The notes: a model not told the origin generated them from the sequence alone. A stretch of 64,000 nucleotides of DNA from Bradyrhizobium sp. (GCF_004799405.1 NZ_SSMW01000138.1:1-64000), one strand, 5' to 3'. Positions 8,474 to 18,545 are shown, counted from the stretch's first letter. Numbers and translations: made by a program.

Positions 8474-11400
8474 CTAGCCTAGCCGGACTTCCAGCCGATG
8501 AATGGCGCCGTCGTCTTTGAGCGGGCAGCAGAACGGCCGCTCGGCAATGTTCGCGCCATCGAGCTTTGCCGCCGCGACCCCTCGCTGCACGCTTTGCGGG
8601 TTCTCGACCAGGATCTCGTACCGTGACGCGCCGTGGCGGAGTGTGATCTCGAAACGAGGCCAAGACTTGGGAATGCAGGGGTCAAGATACAGAACACTGC
8701 CTTCGATGCGAAGTCCCAGGATGCATTCGACGCCGGCGCGCTGCATCCAGCCGGCCGAGCCCGTGTACCAGGTCCAACCGCCGCGTCCGATATGACCGGG
8801 TGCGGCGTAGACGTCGGCGGCGACAACATAAGGTTCCACCTTGTATCGGTGCATGTCGATGCGCGTGCGGGCGTGGTTGATCGGATTAAGTATCCAGAAG
8901 AGAGCCGCTGCCTTGTCGCCATCTCCGAGACCTGCAAAGGCCATCACGGACCAGAGGGCTGCATGCGTGTACTGGCCGCCGTTCTCGCGCACGCCTGGCG
9001 GATAGCTCTTGATGTAACCAGGGTCAAGCGGCGTGCGGTCGAAGGGTGGCGTGAACAGCAACGCCAACCCGTCGTTGTGCAGAATCAACTCGCGGTCGAC
9101 GGCCCTCATAGCTTGAGCCGCGCGGTCGGACCGCGCCGCGCCGGAGATCACTGCCCAGGATTGAGAAATAGAGTCGATGCGGCACTCTTCGTTCGTCGCC
9201 GAGCCGAGCGGGGTGCCGTCGTCGAACCATGCACGCCTATACCAGTCGCCGTCCCAAGCTTCGCTTTCCAAGGCAGTCGTCAGCGCCCGCATGTGCTTGC
9301 GCCAGTCCGCCGCCCGCGTCGCGTCACCGCGCGCATCAGCGATGGTTGCAAAGGCGTCGAGAGCAGCATGCAACAGCCAGCCAAGCCAGACGCTCTCGCC
9401 CCGGCCGCCTTCGCCGACGCGGTTCATGCCGTCGTTCCAGTCGCCGCCGCCGATCAGCGGAAGGCCATGGTTGCCGACCCCCAGGCTCGCGTCCAGCCCA
9501 CGGGCACAATGCTCATAGAGATTGGCGGTCTCGTCCGAGACGGTTGGCTGGAAGAAGCTGTCGCTCTCGCCCGGCTGTAGCGCCTGGCCCGTCAGGAAGG
9601 GGATGACCTCATCGAGCACGAGGGCGTCGGCGGTGACTTTCACATAGTGCGCGACAGCGTAAGCGAGCCAAGCGCGGTCGTCCGATATGCGCGTGCGCAC
9701 GCCCTGGCCCGAGTGCGGGAGCCACCAGTGCTGGACATCGCCCTCGACGAACTGGCGGCGCGCGGCCACGAGGAGATGTTCGCGGGTTATCGACGGGCGG
9801 ATTGTGGCGAGCGCCATGCAGTCCTGCAACTGGTCCCGGAAACCAAAGGCGCCGCTGGCTTGGTAAAAACCCGATCGCGCCCAGACGCGGCAGGCGAGCG
9901 TTTGGTAGGCGAGCCAGCCGTTGAGCATGATGTCCATCGACCGGTCCGGCGTCTTGACCTGGACCGCGTCGACGATCTCATCCCAAAATCCACGGACTTC
10001 AGTGAGCACGGCGTCCAGGTCCGTCTGACGGTAGCGCGCGATCAGCGACTGCGCTTCCGTCTCGTCCTGGGCGTCGCCGAGGAAGAAGACGATTTCGGCA
10101 ACACCGTTCGGCGCTATCTCGACCATGGTCTGAAGAGCGGCGCAGGGATCAAGTCCGGAGCCGACCCGTCCCGACAGCGCAGCCCCGTTAATCAGGGCCG
10201 CCGGCCAGGCAAGTGATCCGTTGCGGCCGATAAACTCCCGGCGATCACCCGTCCAGCTCGTTTGGCGCCCAGCCAGGTCCGCGAAGGCGGAGCGCTTCGC
10301 GAAAGCTGGATTCCACAGGTTGGTTGCAATCATCGCCCCGCTTTCCGGATCGATGCGCGTGGTTGTCGATGGCGCCGCCACGCTGCGGGACGCGCCGAGC
10401 ACCCATTCCACGTAAGCCGTCACCGACAGCCGTCTGGTGCGGCCCGAATAATTGCGCATTCTCAAGCGCGAGATCTTCAGCGGATCGGCGAGCGGCACGT
10501 GCTCGAGTAGCTCCGCAGCGATGCCGTGCGAGGTATGCTCGAATCTGCTGTAACCCCATCCATGATGCGCCAAATAGGTCGCCGCTTCGTCCCGAATTGG
10601 GAGCGCCGTGGGACTCCAGACATCTCCAGTCTTCTCATCCCGAAGATAGAACGCTTGGCCAGGCTTATCAGTGACAGGATCGTTGGACCAAGGCGTCAGC
10701 TGATGCTCGCGGCTATTCACGGACCAAGCATAACCGCCGCCTTCCGCGGACACCAAAAAACCAAAGTTAGGATTGGCGATCACGTTGATCCACGGCATTG
10801 GCGTCGATTGGCCTGGGCCGAGGATCGTCACGTACTCGCGGCCGCCCTCTGCGAAGCCACCAAGACTATTGAAAAACTCCACGCCAGGCGGTCGTCGCGA
10901 GATCTGAAGCTCGGAAGCGGGCAAAGCACGCGGTGCCGTGACCCGGGGCCAAGGTCTGCCTTCGGGTACGCGCTCAAGCTGATCGGCGAGCCGCCCGCGC
11001 GCTCCGATCAGGATAACACGCGCGATGGACGCAAGAAGGCCCAAGGCCTCCGGCGAGGTCAGGTCGGCGCGCAGCATGAAGTTGTGCCCGGGCGGCCCAT
11101 CTTCTCCAATCTGGGGCCGGGACTGGCTGGCCCTAACCAGTGTTTCCAGTGCGATCTGGAGGTCCTGAACGTAGGAGGAGGCGAGTTCGTTGATGATAAC
11201 CAAGTCCGCTGCAAGCCGTTTCATCCGCCAATATTCCACCGCCTGGAGCGCCTCGCGCGCCACGTTAAGTTGGTCGATGTCGGAAATGCGGACCACGATG
11301 ATTGGTAGATCGCCAGATATGCCCATGCCCCACAAACCGGGCTGCCCGCCACTTCCCCTTTCGATAGTTTCCGACGGCGCGCGCAGCACGGGCGCGGCAT

Positions 11401-14400
11401 AGATAAGATGACCCGCCAGACGCTGATATTGCCCGGCCTCGCCGCGCGTAATGCCGAGGTGGTGCAATTGCACTTGAGCTTGCGTCCAGGCGAGCGCGGC
11501 GGCGCGCTCGAAGGCGCCGACATCGTGGTGCTTGTCGGCAAGATCTAGGATCTCCTGGCGTGAGGAGGCGACCATCGTCCAGAAATCGATCCGTGCCGTC
11601 GCGCCCGGCGCGATCCGCACCCGGCGGCGCAGAGCAAAGATCGGGTCGAGCACCGTACCTGTCGAGCCGGAGAGTGGTCGGCCGCCCATCACTGCGCCCG
11701 GTGCGCGAATACTGCCGCCGCGACCCAGGAACCGAGCGCGATCAGTCTCGAACTCGCGCTTGCCCGCCGCAGTTCCGTCGACAACCGCAAGGTGAGCAGC
11801 CCAGACCTCCGGCTCAGTGGGCGCCCGCCGCCGTCTGGTCGCCAATATTGCGCCGAGGCCGGCGAGATGCTCGGTCTCAATGAACAGTTTCGAGAACGCA
11901 GGGTGCGCCACGTCTGCGGCCTGCGATGCCAGAGCCAGTTCGACGTAGGAAGTCACCTCAATCTCGCGCGGTTGGTCGCCGAGGTTGGAGATGGTCACGC
12001 GGCGCACTTCCGCATCGTCTTCGGCGGAAACCAGCACCACCAGGTTAGTCACCAGCGCCCCATCCCGACGTGTGAACTCGGCGTGATCCTCATTATAGGT
12101 GACCTCGTATTCTTCAGGCTCGGTACCGATCGGCTGGTAGGTCGCCGACCAGACCTTTCCGCTCGCGATCTCCCTCAAGAAGATGTATGAGCCCCAATCG
12201 TCGCAGGTGGCGTCTTCTCGCCAGCGATTCACAGACAGGTCGCGCCAGGCGCTGTAACCGGACCCGGCCGCCGTAAGCATCACCGAATAACGGCCGTTTG
12301 ACAGCAGCTGCGTAGCCGGCGTAGCGCTGTACGGGCTGACCTTTCGCCAGGTTCCGGGTCCTTCGATCTCGCGGATCCTGGCCGCCGACATCGCATCCGA
12401 GACCAACGGCGGAGTCGCCGTGACCTCGCGTGGCACGCGCTCCTGCAAAAGCAACTCTGTCGCTTGAACGATCGGCTCCGCATGGAAGCGGTCTCGCATT
12501 ACGCCGTCCAGCAGGGCATCGGCGATCGCGGTGATTGTCATACCTTGGTGGTGCGCCATAAAAGCACGCACAATGGCAACGGGATCTCCGTCCGGAACGC
12601 GGGCTCGGGTAAAGTCCAGCGCTTCGTAGAAACCGTAACGGCCGCGGGCGCCGAGGGCCTCGAGCCGCTCGAAGTTCTCCACGGCGGCCTGAGGGTCGAC
12701 CATGCTCGCCAGTGCGGTGGCGTAGGGAGCGACCACGGCATTGTCCGCCAGCCCTCTCTTCAGGCCGAGACCTGGAATGCCGAAGTTCGAATATTGATAA
12801 GTGAACTCCAGATCTTGCGCGTTGTATGCGGACTCAGAGACGCCCCATGGCGCTCGCATCGTCGTTCCATACTCGATCTGGCGGTAAACAATCAGCCGGT
12901 TGGTCTGCTCTATCAAGCTCTCGGCCGGCGCCCTCATGACGATGGAAGGCATCAGGTACTCAAACATCGAGCCCGACCACGAGATCAGTGCCGCGCCATT
13001 TGCTACCGCAGTCACCGCACGGCCCAGCCGGAACCAATGCCGCGCCGGTGCGTCCCTCTTGGCGATGGCCAAGAAGCTTGCGAGCCTCGCCTCCGAGGCG
13101 AGAAGGTCGTAACAGCGTAGATCGCGCTCGCCCTCAGGGACCCTATATCCGATTGAGAGGAGCAGCCGGTCGGGATCGAGCAGGAAGTCGAACTCCATCG
13201 ATAGCGCTGTCGACCGCGCGGCTTCCTCCAGCGATCTCAGCCGGGCCTCCAGCGAGGCTGTGCGAGTCGCGGTGAGATCGCGCCGGTGACTTTCTATACA
13301 GGCACCGACTGCATCCGCCCAGAACTGCAGGTCGGCGCCCGCCTGGTCGCTTTCTTCGAGAACAGTCTGATGGACGGCGTCGGCAAGGATCGCGGCCTGC
13401 TCGGAAAGTTCCGCGAGCCGCTGGTCGATGCCAACGTCGCGGGCGCTCGTCCGAAGCAGACCAGACGCCAGCCGACTGATCTCGTCATCGAGCCGCCGCC
13501 ATGATACCGCCTTGGACTTGCGCAGACCGCGCAACCGACGAGCCTCATCCCGGACCAGGTCGAGAGCATCCACCACGCCTTGGATGCGCTGCTGCTCTGT
13601 CATGGCCGCGCAGCGCCACTCACCGCATGCGTTGGCGAGCGCGATCAGGTGTCCAGCAAGGTTTCCGCTGTCGACCGAAGACACGTACTGCGGATCGAGC
13701 GGACGCAGGTCACGTGTGTCGTACCAATTGAAGAAGTGGCCCCGGTACCTCGTCAGCCGGCCCATGGTCGCGAGCGTCGCCTCAAGTCGCTCCACAGCCT
13801 CGAGGTTCCCGACCCATCCGAAATCCCGCGCGCACGCCACCGACAACAAATAGAGACCGATATTGGTCGGCGATGTACGATGGGCTACCACAAACTCGGG
13901 AACTTCCTGCAAATTGTCGGGCGGAAGCATGTTGTCGGTGGGCGTGACTGATGCTTCGAAGAAGCGCCAGGTCCTTCGGGCTATACAGCGCAAACTATGG
14001 GCGTCGACCTCGGCCAGCGGACGCCGGCCCAAGACTCGAGGCGATAGGCTCGCCCAAAGTGCGACGGCCGGAGAAGCGAACCAGGCTCCCGCGAACACCG
14101 CGGCCAAAGGCCACGTTTGTCGTCCCCAGAACCAAGCCACGCCGATGGCCACAGTGCCGATGACAAGGGCCCCCGACATTCGGCGGTAAAAATCAAGAGC
14201 CCGTGGACGCGACCCGAATGCCGCGTGGGCCGCAGGGACCCATTCGAGAAGGTTGCGGCGCGTCACCGTGAGCCGTACCAGGGTACGAACGATTGCGTCA
14301 CCCATCAGCCAAGCCTGGTGACCGAGGAAAACGATCATCAGACCGGACTGGATAAGTGCAAGGCGTAGGTCAGCGCCCAGAGCCCGGACATGACTAAGTA

Positions 14401-17068
14401 GCGTCACACCAGGGCGGCGGGGCGCGATCTCCGCGATCACTGGAACAAGTGGGGGCAGGACGATCGTCGACAGAACGAAACCGGTCCAGACCACCGCTTC
14501 TTCAAGCGGCATGGCCCATCCTGCGATCAGGGCCACGACAACCGCCGGCGTGACCAGCGACCGCCGCAGGTTATCGAGCATCTTCCAGCGGCCGATCGCG
14601 GGGACCCCCGACAGCGGTCGAGGATCGACCCGTCTGGGCCCTGATCCGAAGAGCCAAGGCAGCAGCTGCCAGTCGCCTCGCGCCCAGCGGTGGTGGCGAA
14701 GAGCAGCAACGTCATAGCGTGGAGGAAAATCCTCCACCACCTCGACATCAGAGGCCAGGCCGGCGCGGGCGAATATCCCCTCGAACAGATCGTGGCTGAG
14801 GAGCGTTGACTCGGGCACGCGTCCGCGTAGGGCCGCCTCAAAGGCATCCACGTCGTAGATGCCCTTGCCTGTATATGAGCCCTCACCAAAGAGGTCTTGG
14901 TACACGTCCGAGACCGCTGCGGCGTAAGGATCTATGCCGGTTGCGCGCGAGAACACGCGCAGAAAGAGCGAACCTTCGTGCCCCACTGGCAGTGCAGGCG
15001 TGACCCTCGGCTGCAAGATACCGTACCCTTCGACCACTCGCCCCAGATCTGCGTCAAAGCGCGGCCGGTTCAGAGGATGCGCCATCTTGCCGATGAGCCG
15101 TCCGACCGTCTCGCGCGGAAGCCGCGTATCCGCATCGAGCGTAATGACGTAGCGCACGTTGTTAGGCACAGTGGAGGGCGCCACGAACGTGGTGTCCTTG
15201 GCGCCCCGCAGGAGCCGATTAAGTTCGCACAGCTTTCCGCGCTTTCGTTCCCACCCCATATAGCAGCCTTCGCATTCGCTCCACACGCGCCGCCGATGCA
15301 ACAGCAGGAAACGATCGCCGGCCGGTGCAGGCCCATAGAGTTGGTTCAGCTTCGCGATGCCGTCTTTCGCTGCAGCCAGGAGCTCATCGTCGCCATCCTT
15401 GTGCTCGTTTGGTGCATCGCGCCAATCGGACAACAACGCGAAATGAAGATCGCCCTGGGCGCTTGCCAGGTAGTGGATCTCGATCCGGCCGATCTGCTCG
15501 TCGATTTCTTTGAGCGAGGTCAGCAGCGTCGGCACGGCGACAAGAGTGCGAAGGTCAGCGGTGACACCGCCACGCAGCTCGAGCGCCGGCAGCAAGGTGG
15601 CGCGGAAACCTCGGGTGACGAGGTAGTTGACGACCGTGACGGCCAAGTCGATCGCTGGTACGAATCCGAGAATTCCGAACAGCAGCAGCCATCTCCAATC
15701 CAGACCCCCCAGCGCGATTACAGACAGGGGTATGGCGAGCAGTCCGGCTGCGGCGATCGCGCCGGAACCGACATAGCCGCCGATTCCCAGCGCGCGATAG
15801 GCCTGTCGCGGCCAACTCCGCGGAGACGACCCGAAGCCGATTGCTGCTTCGAACCCGGCTCGCCCGCCCGCGATCAAGTAGTAGCCGGGATCGGTCCGAC
15901 GGGCGTTGCCGTCGTCGGCACCCGACTGGACCGCGCGCCTCGCTGTTTCCATTGCCGCGCGGGCCACCTCCAATTCGGTGAGAGCACAGCCGCGAGCGAG
16001 GTGCTCGACTGCGTTGCGATAGAGATTGCGCGACGGGAAATCCATGTGCTCGAAGGCGCTCCCGGCCTTGAAGACGTCATCGATTGGGCTGACGCGCTCG
16101 AACAGCTCCGTCCAATCGACGTCGGTGATGAGGCGCATGCTGGTGATGATATTGCGCACTGTGACGGTACCGGCGACCTGCCTCTGGTGCTCGCCGCGGA
16201 CGACGGCTTCGGCGGTCGTTCCCTGCCGGGCCAGTTGTTCGTCGAGCCACTCCAACGCCGGCGCAATGCTGGGATCCTGATCGCGTAAGCGATGGACCAA
16301 CTGCATGAGAAAACTGTCTGGAAAGGTTGTCTGCAGATGCGGCGGAAGCACGGCCATGGCTGGTTCGACGACGCGGCCGCCGGTCCCCAGCAACCGGTCC
16401 GCCACGACGTCCGCGGCGCTGCGCCCGGCCCGGCTGTCGACGACGCGCTCGGCGATCCGCCTCAGGTTCTCGACGAGCACGATGCGCAGGGTGGTCGCCA
16501 CCGCCCACAGTTCGCCAATGCGCAGCGGCTGCACTTCCTGATAGGCGCGCAGGTAGCGACGCAGCATCTCCGGGTCGAACAGGCTGTCGGTGTGGGCCAC
16601 GTACGCCCAGGCCACGCCGAGCACGCGCGGATACCCCACGAAGGGGCCGCTAGCGAGCTTGGGCAGCTGTCGATAGTAGCCGGGTGGTAGATCAACCCGG
16701 ACTTCGCGGATCTGCTTCTCCACCACATGAAAATTGTCGATCAGCCACTCAGCCGTGGGGGTGATAGCCTCCCCCGCATCGACAGCTTTGGCGACGTCGC
16801 GATAGGCGGCCAGCAGCACAGCCTCGTTGTCGGCAAGCCTCGCCGTCAATGAGTGGCCCTTCACATGGCCGGGCATTACGGCTTGCGCGGTGGCGAGGCT
16901 GCGCGCGTGTTCTTCAAGTCGCTCGACACTAAACAGCTCGGCCCGGATCGGAGCTCCGTCGTCCCACGGCGGAGACGGTCCCCTCAGCCATGGCCGAAAT
17001 CGCAAGCTCAGCGCACTCTTGAGGCGCAGTCTGCGTCGGCCCGCGAAGTCGTCGATCTCGACAAGCAT
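8474..17068 (-). CDS. ndvB: Cyclic beta-1,2-glucan synthase-like protein (GT84 + GH94)
   Basis: An uninterrupted 2864-residue protein, close to the length of the Brucella and Sinorhizobium cyclic beta-1,2-glucan synthases. Membrane segments lie around residues 440-500 and in the region after the transferase motifs. The glycosyltransferase (GT84) carries the DxD at Asp645-Asp647 (LDADTR), an HDLFEG segment, and HHRWARGDWQ with Trp795. The C-terminal half is the GH94-type phosphorylase module, with GDWNDGMNRVGEGG (Asp2543 and Asp2546); in this family it controls ring size (family knowledge). In the known pathway it uses UDP-glucose at the inner membrane to make and cyclise periplasmic glucans for osmo-adaptation and host interaction. 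Bradyrhizobium is better known for beta-1,3/1,6 cyclic glucans made by different enzymes, so linkage should not be assumed. The symbol follows the rhizobial homologue. Confidence 0.93.
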   Translation of the reverse strand: MLVEIDDFAGRRRLRLKSALSLRFRPWLRGPSPPWDDGAPIRAELFSVERLEEHARSLATAQAVMPGHVKGHSLTARLADNEAVLLAAYRDVAKAVDAGEAITPTAEWLIDNFHVVEKQIREVRVDLPPGYYRQLPKLASGPFVGYPRVLGVAWAYVAHTDSLFDPEMLRRYLRAYQEVQPLRIGELWAVATTLRIVLVENLRRIAERVVDSRAGRSAADVVADRLLGTGGRVVEPAMAVLPPHLQTTFPDSFLMQLVHRLRDQDPSIAPALEWLDEQLARQGTTAEAVVRGEHQRQVAGTVTVRNIITSMRLITDVDWTELFERVSPIDDVFKAGSAFEHMDFPSRNLYRNAVEHLARGCALTELEVARAAMETARRAVQSGADDGNARRTDPGYYLIAGGRAGFEAAIGFGSSPRSWPRQAYRALGIGGYVGSGAIAAAGLLAIPLSVIALGGLDWRWLLLFGILGFVPAIDLAVTVVNYLVTRGFRATLLPALELRGGVTADLRTLVAVPTLLTSLKEIDEQIGRIEIHYLASAQGDLHFALLSDWRDAPNEHKDGDDELLAAAKDGIAKLNQLYGPAPAGDRFLLLHRRRVWSECEGCYMGWERKRGKLCELNRLLRGAKDTTFVAPSTVPNNVRYVITLDADTRLPRETVGRLIGKMAHPLNRPRFDADLGRVVEGYGILQPRVTPALPVGHEGSLFLRVFSRATGIDPYAAAVSDVYQDLFGEGSYTGKGIYDVDAFEAALRGRVPESTLLSHDLFEGIFARAGLASDVEVVEDFPPRYDVAALRHHRWARGDWQLLPWLFGSGPRRVDPRPLSGVPAIGRWKMLDNLRRSLVTPAVVVALIAGWAMPLEEAVVWTGFVLSTIVLPPLVPVIAEIAPRRPGVTLLSHVRALGADLRLALIQSGLMIVFLGHQAWLMGDAIVRTLVRLTVTRRNLLEWVPAAHAAFGSRPRALDFYRRMSGALVIGTVAIGVAWFWGRQTWPLAAVFAGAWFASPAVALWASLSPRVLGRRPLAEVDAHSLRCIARRTWRFFEASVTPTDNMLPPDNLQEVPEFVVAHRTSPTNIGLYLLSVACARDFGWVGNLEAVERLEATLATMGRLTRYRGHFFNWYDTRDLRPLDPQYVSSVDSGNLAGHLIALANACGEWRCAAMTEQQRIQGVVDALDLVRDEARRLRGLRKSKAVSWRRLDDEISRLASGLLRTSARDVGIDQRLAELSEQAAILADAVHQTVLEESDQAGADLQFWADAVGACIESHRRDLTATRTASLEARLRSLEEAARSTALSMEFDFLLDPDRLLLSIGYRVPEGERDLRCYDLLASEARLASFLAIAKRDAPARHWFRLGRAVTAVANGAALISWSGSMFEYLMPSIVMRAPAESLIEQTNRLIVYRQIEYGTTMRAPWGVSESAYNAQDLEFTYQYSNFGIPGLGLKRGLADNAVVAPYATALASMVDPQAAVENFERLEALGARGRYGFYEALDFTRARVPDGDPVAIVRAFMAHHQGMTITAIADALLDGVMRDRFHAEPIVQATELLLQERVPREVTATPPLVSDAMSAARIREIEGPGTWRKVSPYSATPATQLLSNGRYSVMLTAAGSGYSAWRDLSVNRWREDATCDDWGSYIFLREIASGKVWSATYQPIGTEPEEYEVTYNEDHAEFTRRDGALVTNLVVLVSAEDDAEVRRVTISNLGDQPREIEVTSYVELALASQAADVAHPAFSKLFIETEHLAGLGAILATRRRRAPTEPEVWAAHLAVVDGTAAGKREFETDRARFLGRGGSIRAPGAVMGGRPLSGSTGTVLDPIFALRRRVRIAPGATARIDFWTMVASSRQEILDLADKHHDVGAFERAAALAWTQAQVQLHHLGITRGEAGQYQRLAGHLIYAAPVLRAPSETIERGSGGQPGLWGMGISGDLPIIVVRISDIDQLNVAREALQAVEYWRMKRLAADLVIINELASSYVQDLQIALETLVRASQSRPQIGEDGPPGHNFMLRADLTSPEALGLLASIARVILIGARGRLADQLERVPEGRPWPRVTAPRALPASELQISRRPPGVEFFNSLGGFAEGGREYVTILGPGQSTPMPWINVIANPNFGFLVSAEGGGYAWSVNSREHQLTPWSNDPVTDKPGQAFYLRDEKTGDVWSPTALPIRDEAATYLAHHGWGYSRFEHTSHGIAAELLEHVPLADPLKISRLRMRNYSGRTRRLSVTAYVEWVLGASRSVAAPSTTTRIDPESGAMIATNLWNPAFAKRSAFADLAGRQTSWTGDRREFIGRNGSLAWPAALINGAALSGRVGSGLDPCAALQTMVEIAPNGVAEIVFFLGDAQDETEAQSLIARYRQTDLDAVLTEVRGFWDEIVDAVQVKTPDRSMDIMLNGWLAYQTLACRVWARSGFYQASGAFGFRDQLQDCMALATIRPSITREHLLVAARRQFVEGDVQHWWLPHSGQGVRTRISDDRAWLAYAVAHYVKVTADALVLDEVIPFLTGQALQPGESDSFFQPTVSDETANLYEHCARGLDASLGVGNHGLPLIGGGDWNDGMNRVGEGGRGESVWLGWLLHAALDAFATIADARGDATRAADWRKHMRALTTALESEAWDGDWYRRAWFDDGTPLGSATNEECRIDSISQSWAVISGAARSDRAAQAMRAVDRELILHNDGLALLFTPPFDRTPLDPGYIKSYPPGVRENGGQYTHAALWSVMAFAGLGDGDKAAALFWILNPINHARTRIDMHRYKVEPYVVAADVYAAPGHIGRGGWTWYTGSAGWMQRAGVECILGLRIEGSVLYLDPCIPKSWPRFEITLRHGASRYEILVENPQSVQRGVAAAKLDGANIAERPFCCPLKDDGAIHRLEVRLG

Positions 17069-17147
17069 AGTCTTGAGGCCCCTTCAACGCGGGCCTGGCC
17101 GCTGGCTCCGCCACCATCCCACGCTCCCACCGTCCTTTCGGAGCGCC

Positions 17148-17369
17148 TCAAGCCGCGGCGGATCTTTTATCCGTGGTTTTCCTGAGCGGCTCGCTGGGGA
17201 CGGCATCCTCGACAATTACTTCCGCGCACTCGCCATGGCAGCGGATGGCGCGCGCCAAACAGTTCGCCTCACGGATCGCCAAATCTCTCGACCAGAAAGG
17301 CGTAATCATCCGCTCATCCACCCGGATGGCCCAGCCGTACTGCTCTCTGACAACGTTGAATGTAATCAT
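17148..17369 (-). CDS. Small conserved hypothetical protein (DUF2188-like)
   Basis: A 73-residue product starting MITFNVVREQYGWAIRVDER, ATG at 17369. It has the beta-strand/turn opening and the REANCLARAIRCHGECAEV helix seen in short rhizobial proteins related to DUF2188. There is no leader, so it is cytoplasmic. It sits 79 nt upstream of the glucan synthase start on the same strand, so co-transcription is possible. Function unknown. Confidence 0.68.
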   Translation of the reverse strand: MITFNVVREQYGWAIRVDERMITPFWSRDLAIREANCLARAIRCHGECAEVIVEDAVPSEPLRKTTDKRSAAA

Positions 17370-17505
17370 CGCATATCAATTCCAATCACGCCGAGGATCG
17401 GCTACATCAACGGTGGCCCCGTTTCCTCAGGTACTGCGAATCGCCTTCCACTTCGGCTCAACGGTTTGGATTCCATCATTGGCAGCTCATCTAGTCGACG
17501 ACATC

Positions 17506-17835
17506 CTACTTCCTCTTGAGACTAAGGATATAAGCAATCAGGTCATTCGACTCGGCGCTTGAAATGATGAAATTCGGCATATTCTTGTGGTTTGAATGAA
17601 GAAAGACGTTTAGGGAGATTCCTGTAGTCGATGGTAGGTCAGCAATGCTCTGGAAACTCGGAGGATCAGCCTTGTCAGAAAGAGTCATCGGCACCACACG
17701 GTGACATGAGCTGCATAAATTTGTCGCAAGCTGACGACCCGATGCTGGATCACCGTCAACCGGCTGAGCCAGTGCTGATGACTGTGCTGATAAAATCGTT
17801 GCTGCGACGATGTATGGTAGTACGATATAGCGCAT
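17506..17835 (-). CDS. Exported monoheme c-type cytochrome
   Basis: From the ATG at 17835 the product has 109 residues (a GTG at 17847 is an alternative). The signal peptide ends near ALAQ (residue 24). One heme-binding motif CSSCH (Cys41, Cys44, His45) is present, followed by a likely axial Met in NMPNF and the closing helix NDLIAYILSL, the usual end of class I cytochromes c. It would act in the periplasm as a small electron carrier. No partner oxidase lies next to it. Confidence 0.85.
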   Translation of the reverse strand: MRYIVLPYIVAATILSAQSSALAQPVDGDPASGRQLATNLCSSCHRVVPMTLSDKADPPSFQSIADLPSTTGISLNVFLHSNHKNMPNFIISSAESNDLIAYILSLKRK

Positions 17836-17853
17836 GACGATCACCACTGACGG

Positions 17854-18085
17854 TTAAAGCAACATCGACTGGTCCCTCGTCTTTGGAGGTATTTTCGCAA
17901 CTCGCTTTTTTGCAGCGTTCTTCAGTGGCTGTTTTGCTGCCTTACCCCTGCCCTGCTTATGTGTTCTGTCTGTCTTCTTGGCAGGAGACTTCTTAGCGGA
18001 CTGCCTTCTTAGCCGTTTTCTTGGCCGCCGACTTCTTGGCTTTTCTCGCCTTCTTAACAGTCGCGCCACCCGCCGGTGTGGTCAA
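17854..18085 (-). pseudogene. Frameshifted lysine/alanine-rich (histone H1-like) protein gene
   Basis: On the minus strand, from a TTG at 18085, one frame reads TVKKARKAKKSAAKKTAKKA and stops after about 26 codons. The adjacent frame then continues the same composition (SAKKSPAKKTDRTHKQGRGK, later KNAAKKRVAKIPPK) to a stop at 17854. A single-base frameshift near 18000 would join them into one Lys/Ala/Pro-rich basic protein of about 75 residues, like bacterial histone H1-like DNA-binding tails. Either the gene is broken or translation begins inside the second frame. Confidence 0.55.
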
Positions 18086-18126
18086 TATTGCTCACTCAGC
18101 CCGCACGGCTGACGCGTTTTGCCGGT

Positions 18127-18140
18127 TTGACATATGGCAA
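18127..18140. promoter_or_regulatory. FNR/FixK-type box
   Basis: TTGACATATGGCAA fits the 14-bp pattern TTGA-N6-(T/G)CAA. It lies 42 nt before the lysine-rich remnant (minus) and 154 nt before the membrane gene at 18294 (plus). It is the weakest-positioned of the boxes in this window. Confidence 0.4.
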
Positions 18141-18239
18141 AGATCAGGAAGCTTTTTGCTGAAAATGTTCTTATTTTTCGATCTAGCAGGATGATCTCAT
18201 TCCCATACAGAAGCGCACGCTTTTAGAAGGTTAGTCCAC

Positions 18240-18264
18240 GGAACCTACCGGCTCTTCGACCGTT
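18240..18264 (+). promoter_or_regulatory. EcfG-type (general stress response) promoter
   Basis: GGAAC at 18240-18244, a 16-nt spacer and CGTT at 18261-18264 match the alphaproteobacterial EcfG promoter pattern (GGAAC-N16/17-CGTT). It ends 29 nt before the ATG at 18294, suitable for that gene. Confidence 0.5.
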
Positions 18265-18293
18265 GACTTCGGTTCGCTCCGGAAAGGTTTGCC

Positions 18294-18533
18294 ATGTCTA
18301 CACGCTTTCAGATCGCTGCGCTGGTATTCATGATGACGAACGCCGTCGCCTTCGGCATCGGTATCGTTCCCATCCTGATGATCCCCGCCTTCGCCAATCA
18401 CGCGTTCGAAGCCATTCCTGCCGTCGTGCTGGCAAGCTTCGTAATCAGCGTGCCGCTATCGTGGTTCATCGCTCCACGCCTGCGGGCCAGATATTGGCGG
18501 ACCCAACCCCAGAAGGCTTCTCGGCATCCTTGA
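18294..18533 (+). CDS. Small two-helix inner-membrane protein
   Basis: A 79-residue product, ATG preceded by GGAAAGG. Two membrane segments are visible: about 7-32 (IAALVFMMTNAVAFGIGIVP) and 41-63 (AIPAVVLASFVISVPLSWFI), ending in an Arg-rich cytoplasmic tail. It lies just downstream of an EcfG-type promoter, pointing to general stress control. Function unknown. Confidence 0.75.
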   Translation: MSTRFQIAALVFMMTNAVAFGIGIVPILMIPAFANHAFEAIPAVVLASFVISVPLSWFIAPRLRARYWRTQPQKASRHP

Positions 18534-18545
18534 TCGGGTCTTCGC

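Noticed and set aside
14897..16288. A 463-codon plus-strand open frame opposite the glucan synthase, and similar ones at 8633-9580 and 10526-11308
   Set aside because: They lie fully inside the intact 2864-residue gene on the other strand, have Arg/His-rich shadow composition and no ribosome site.
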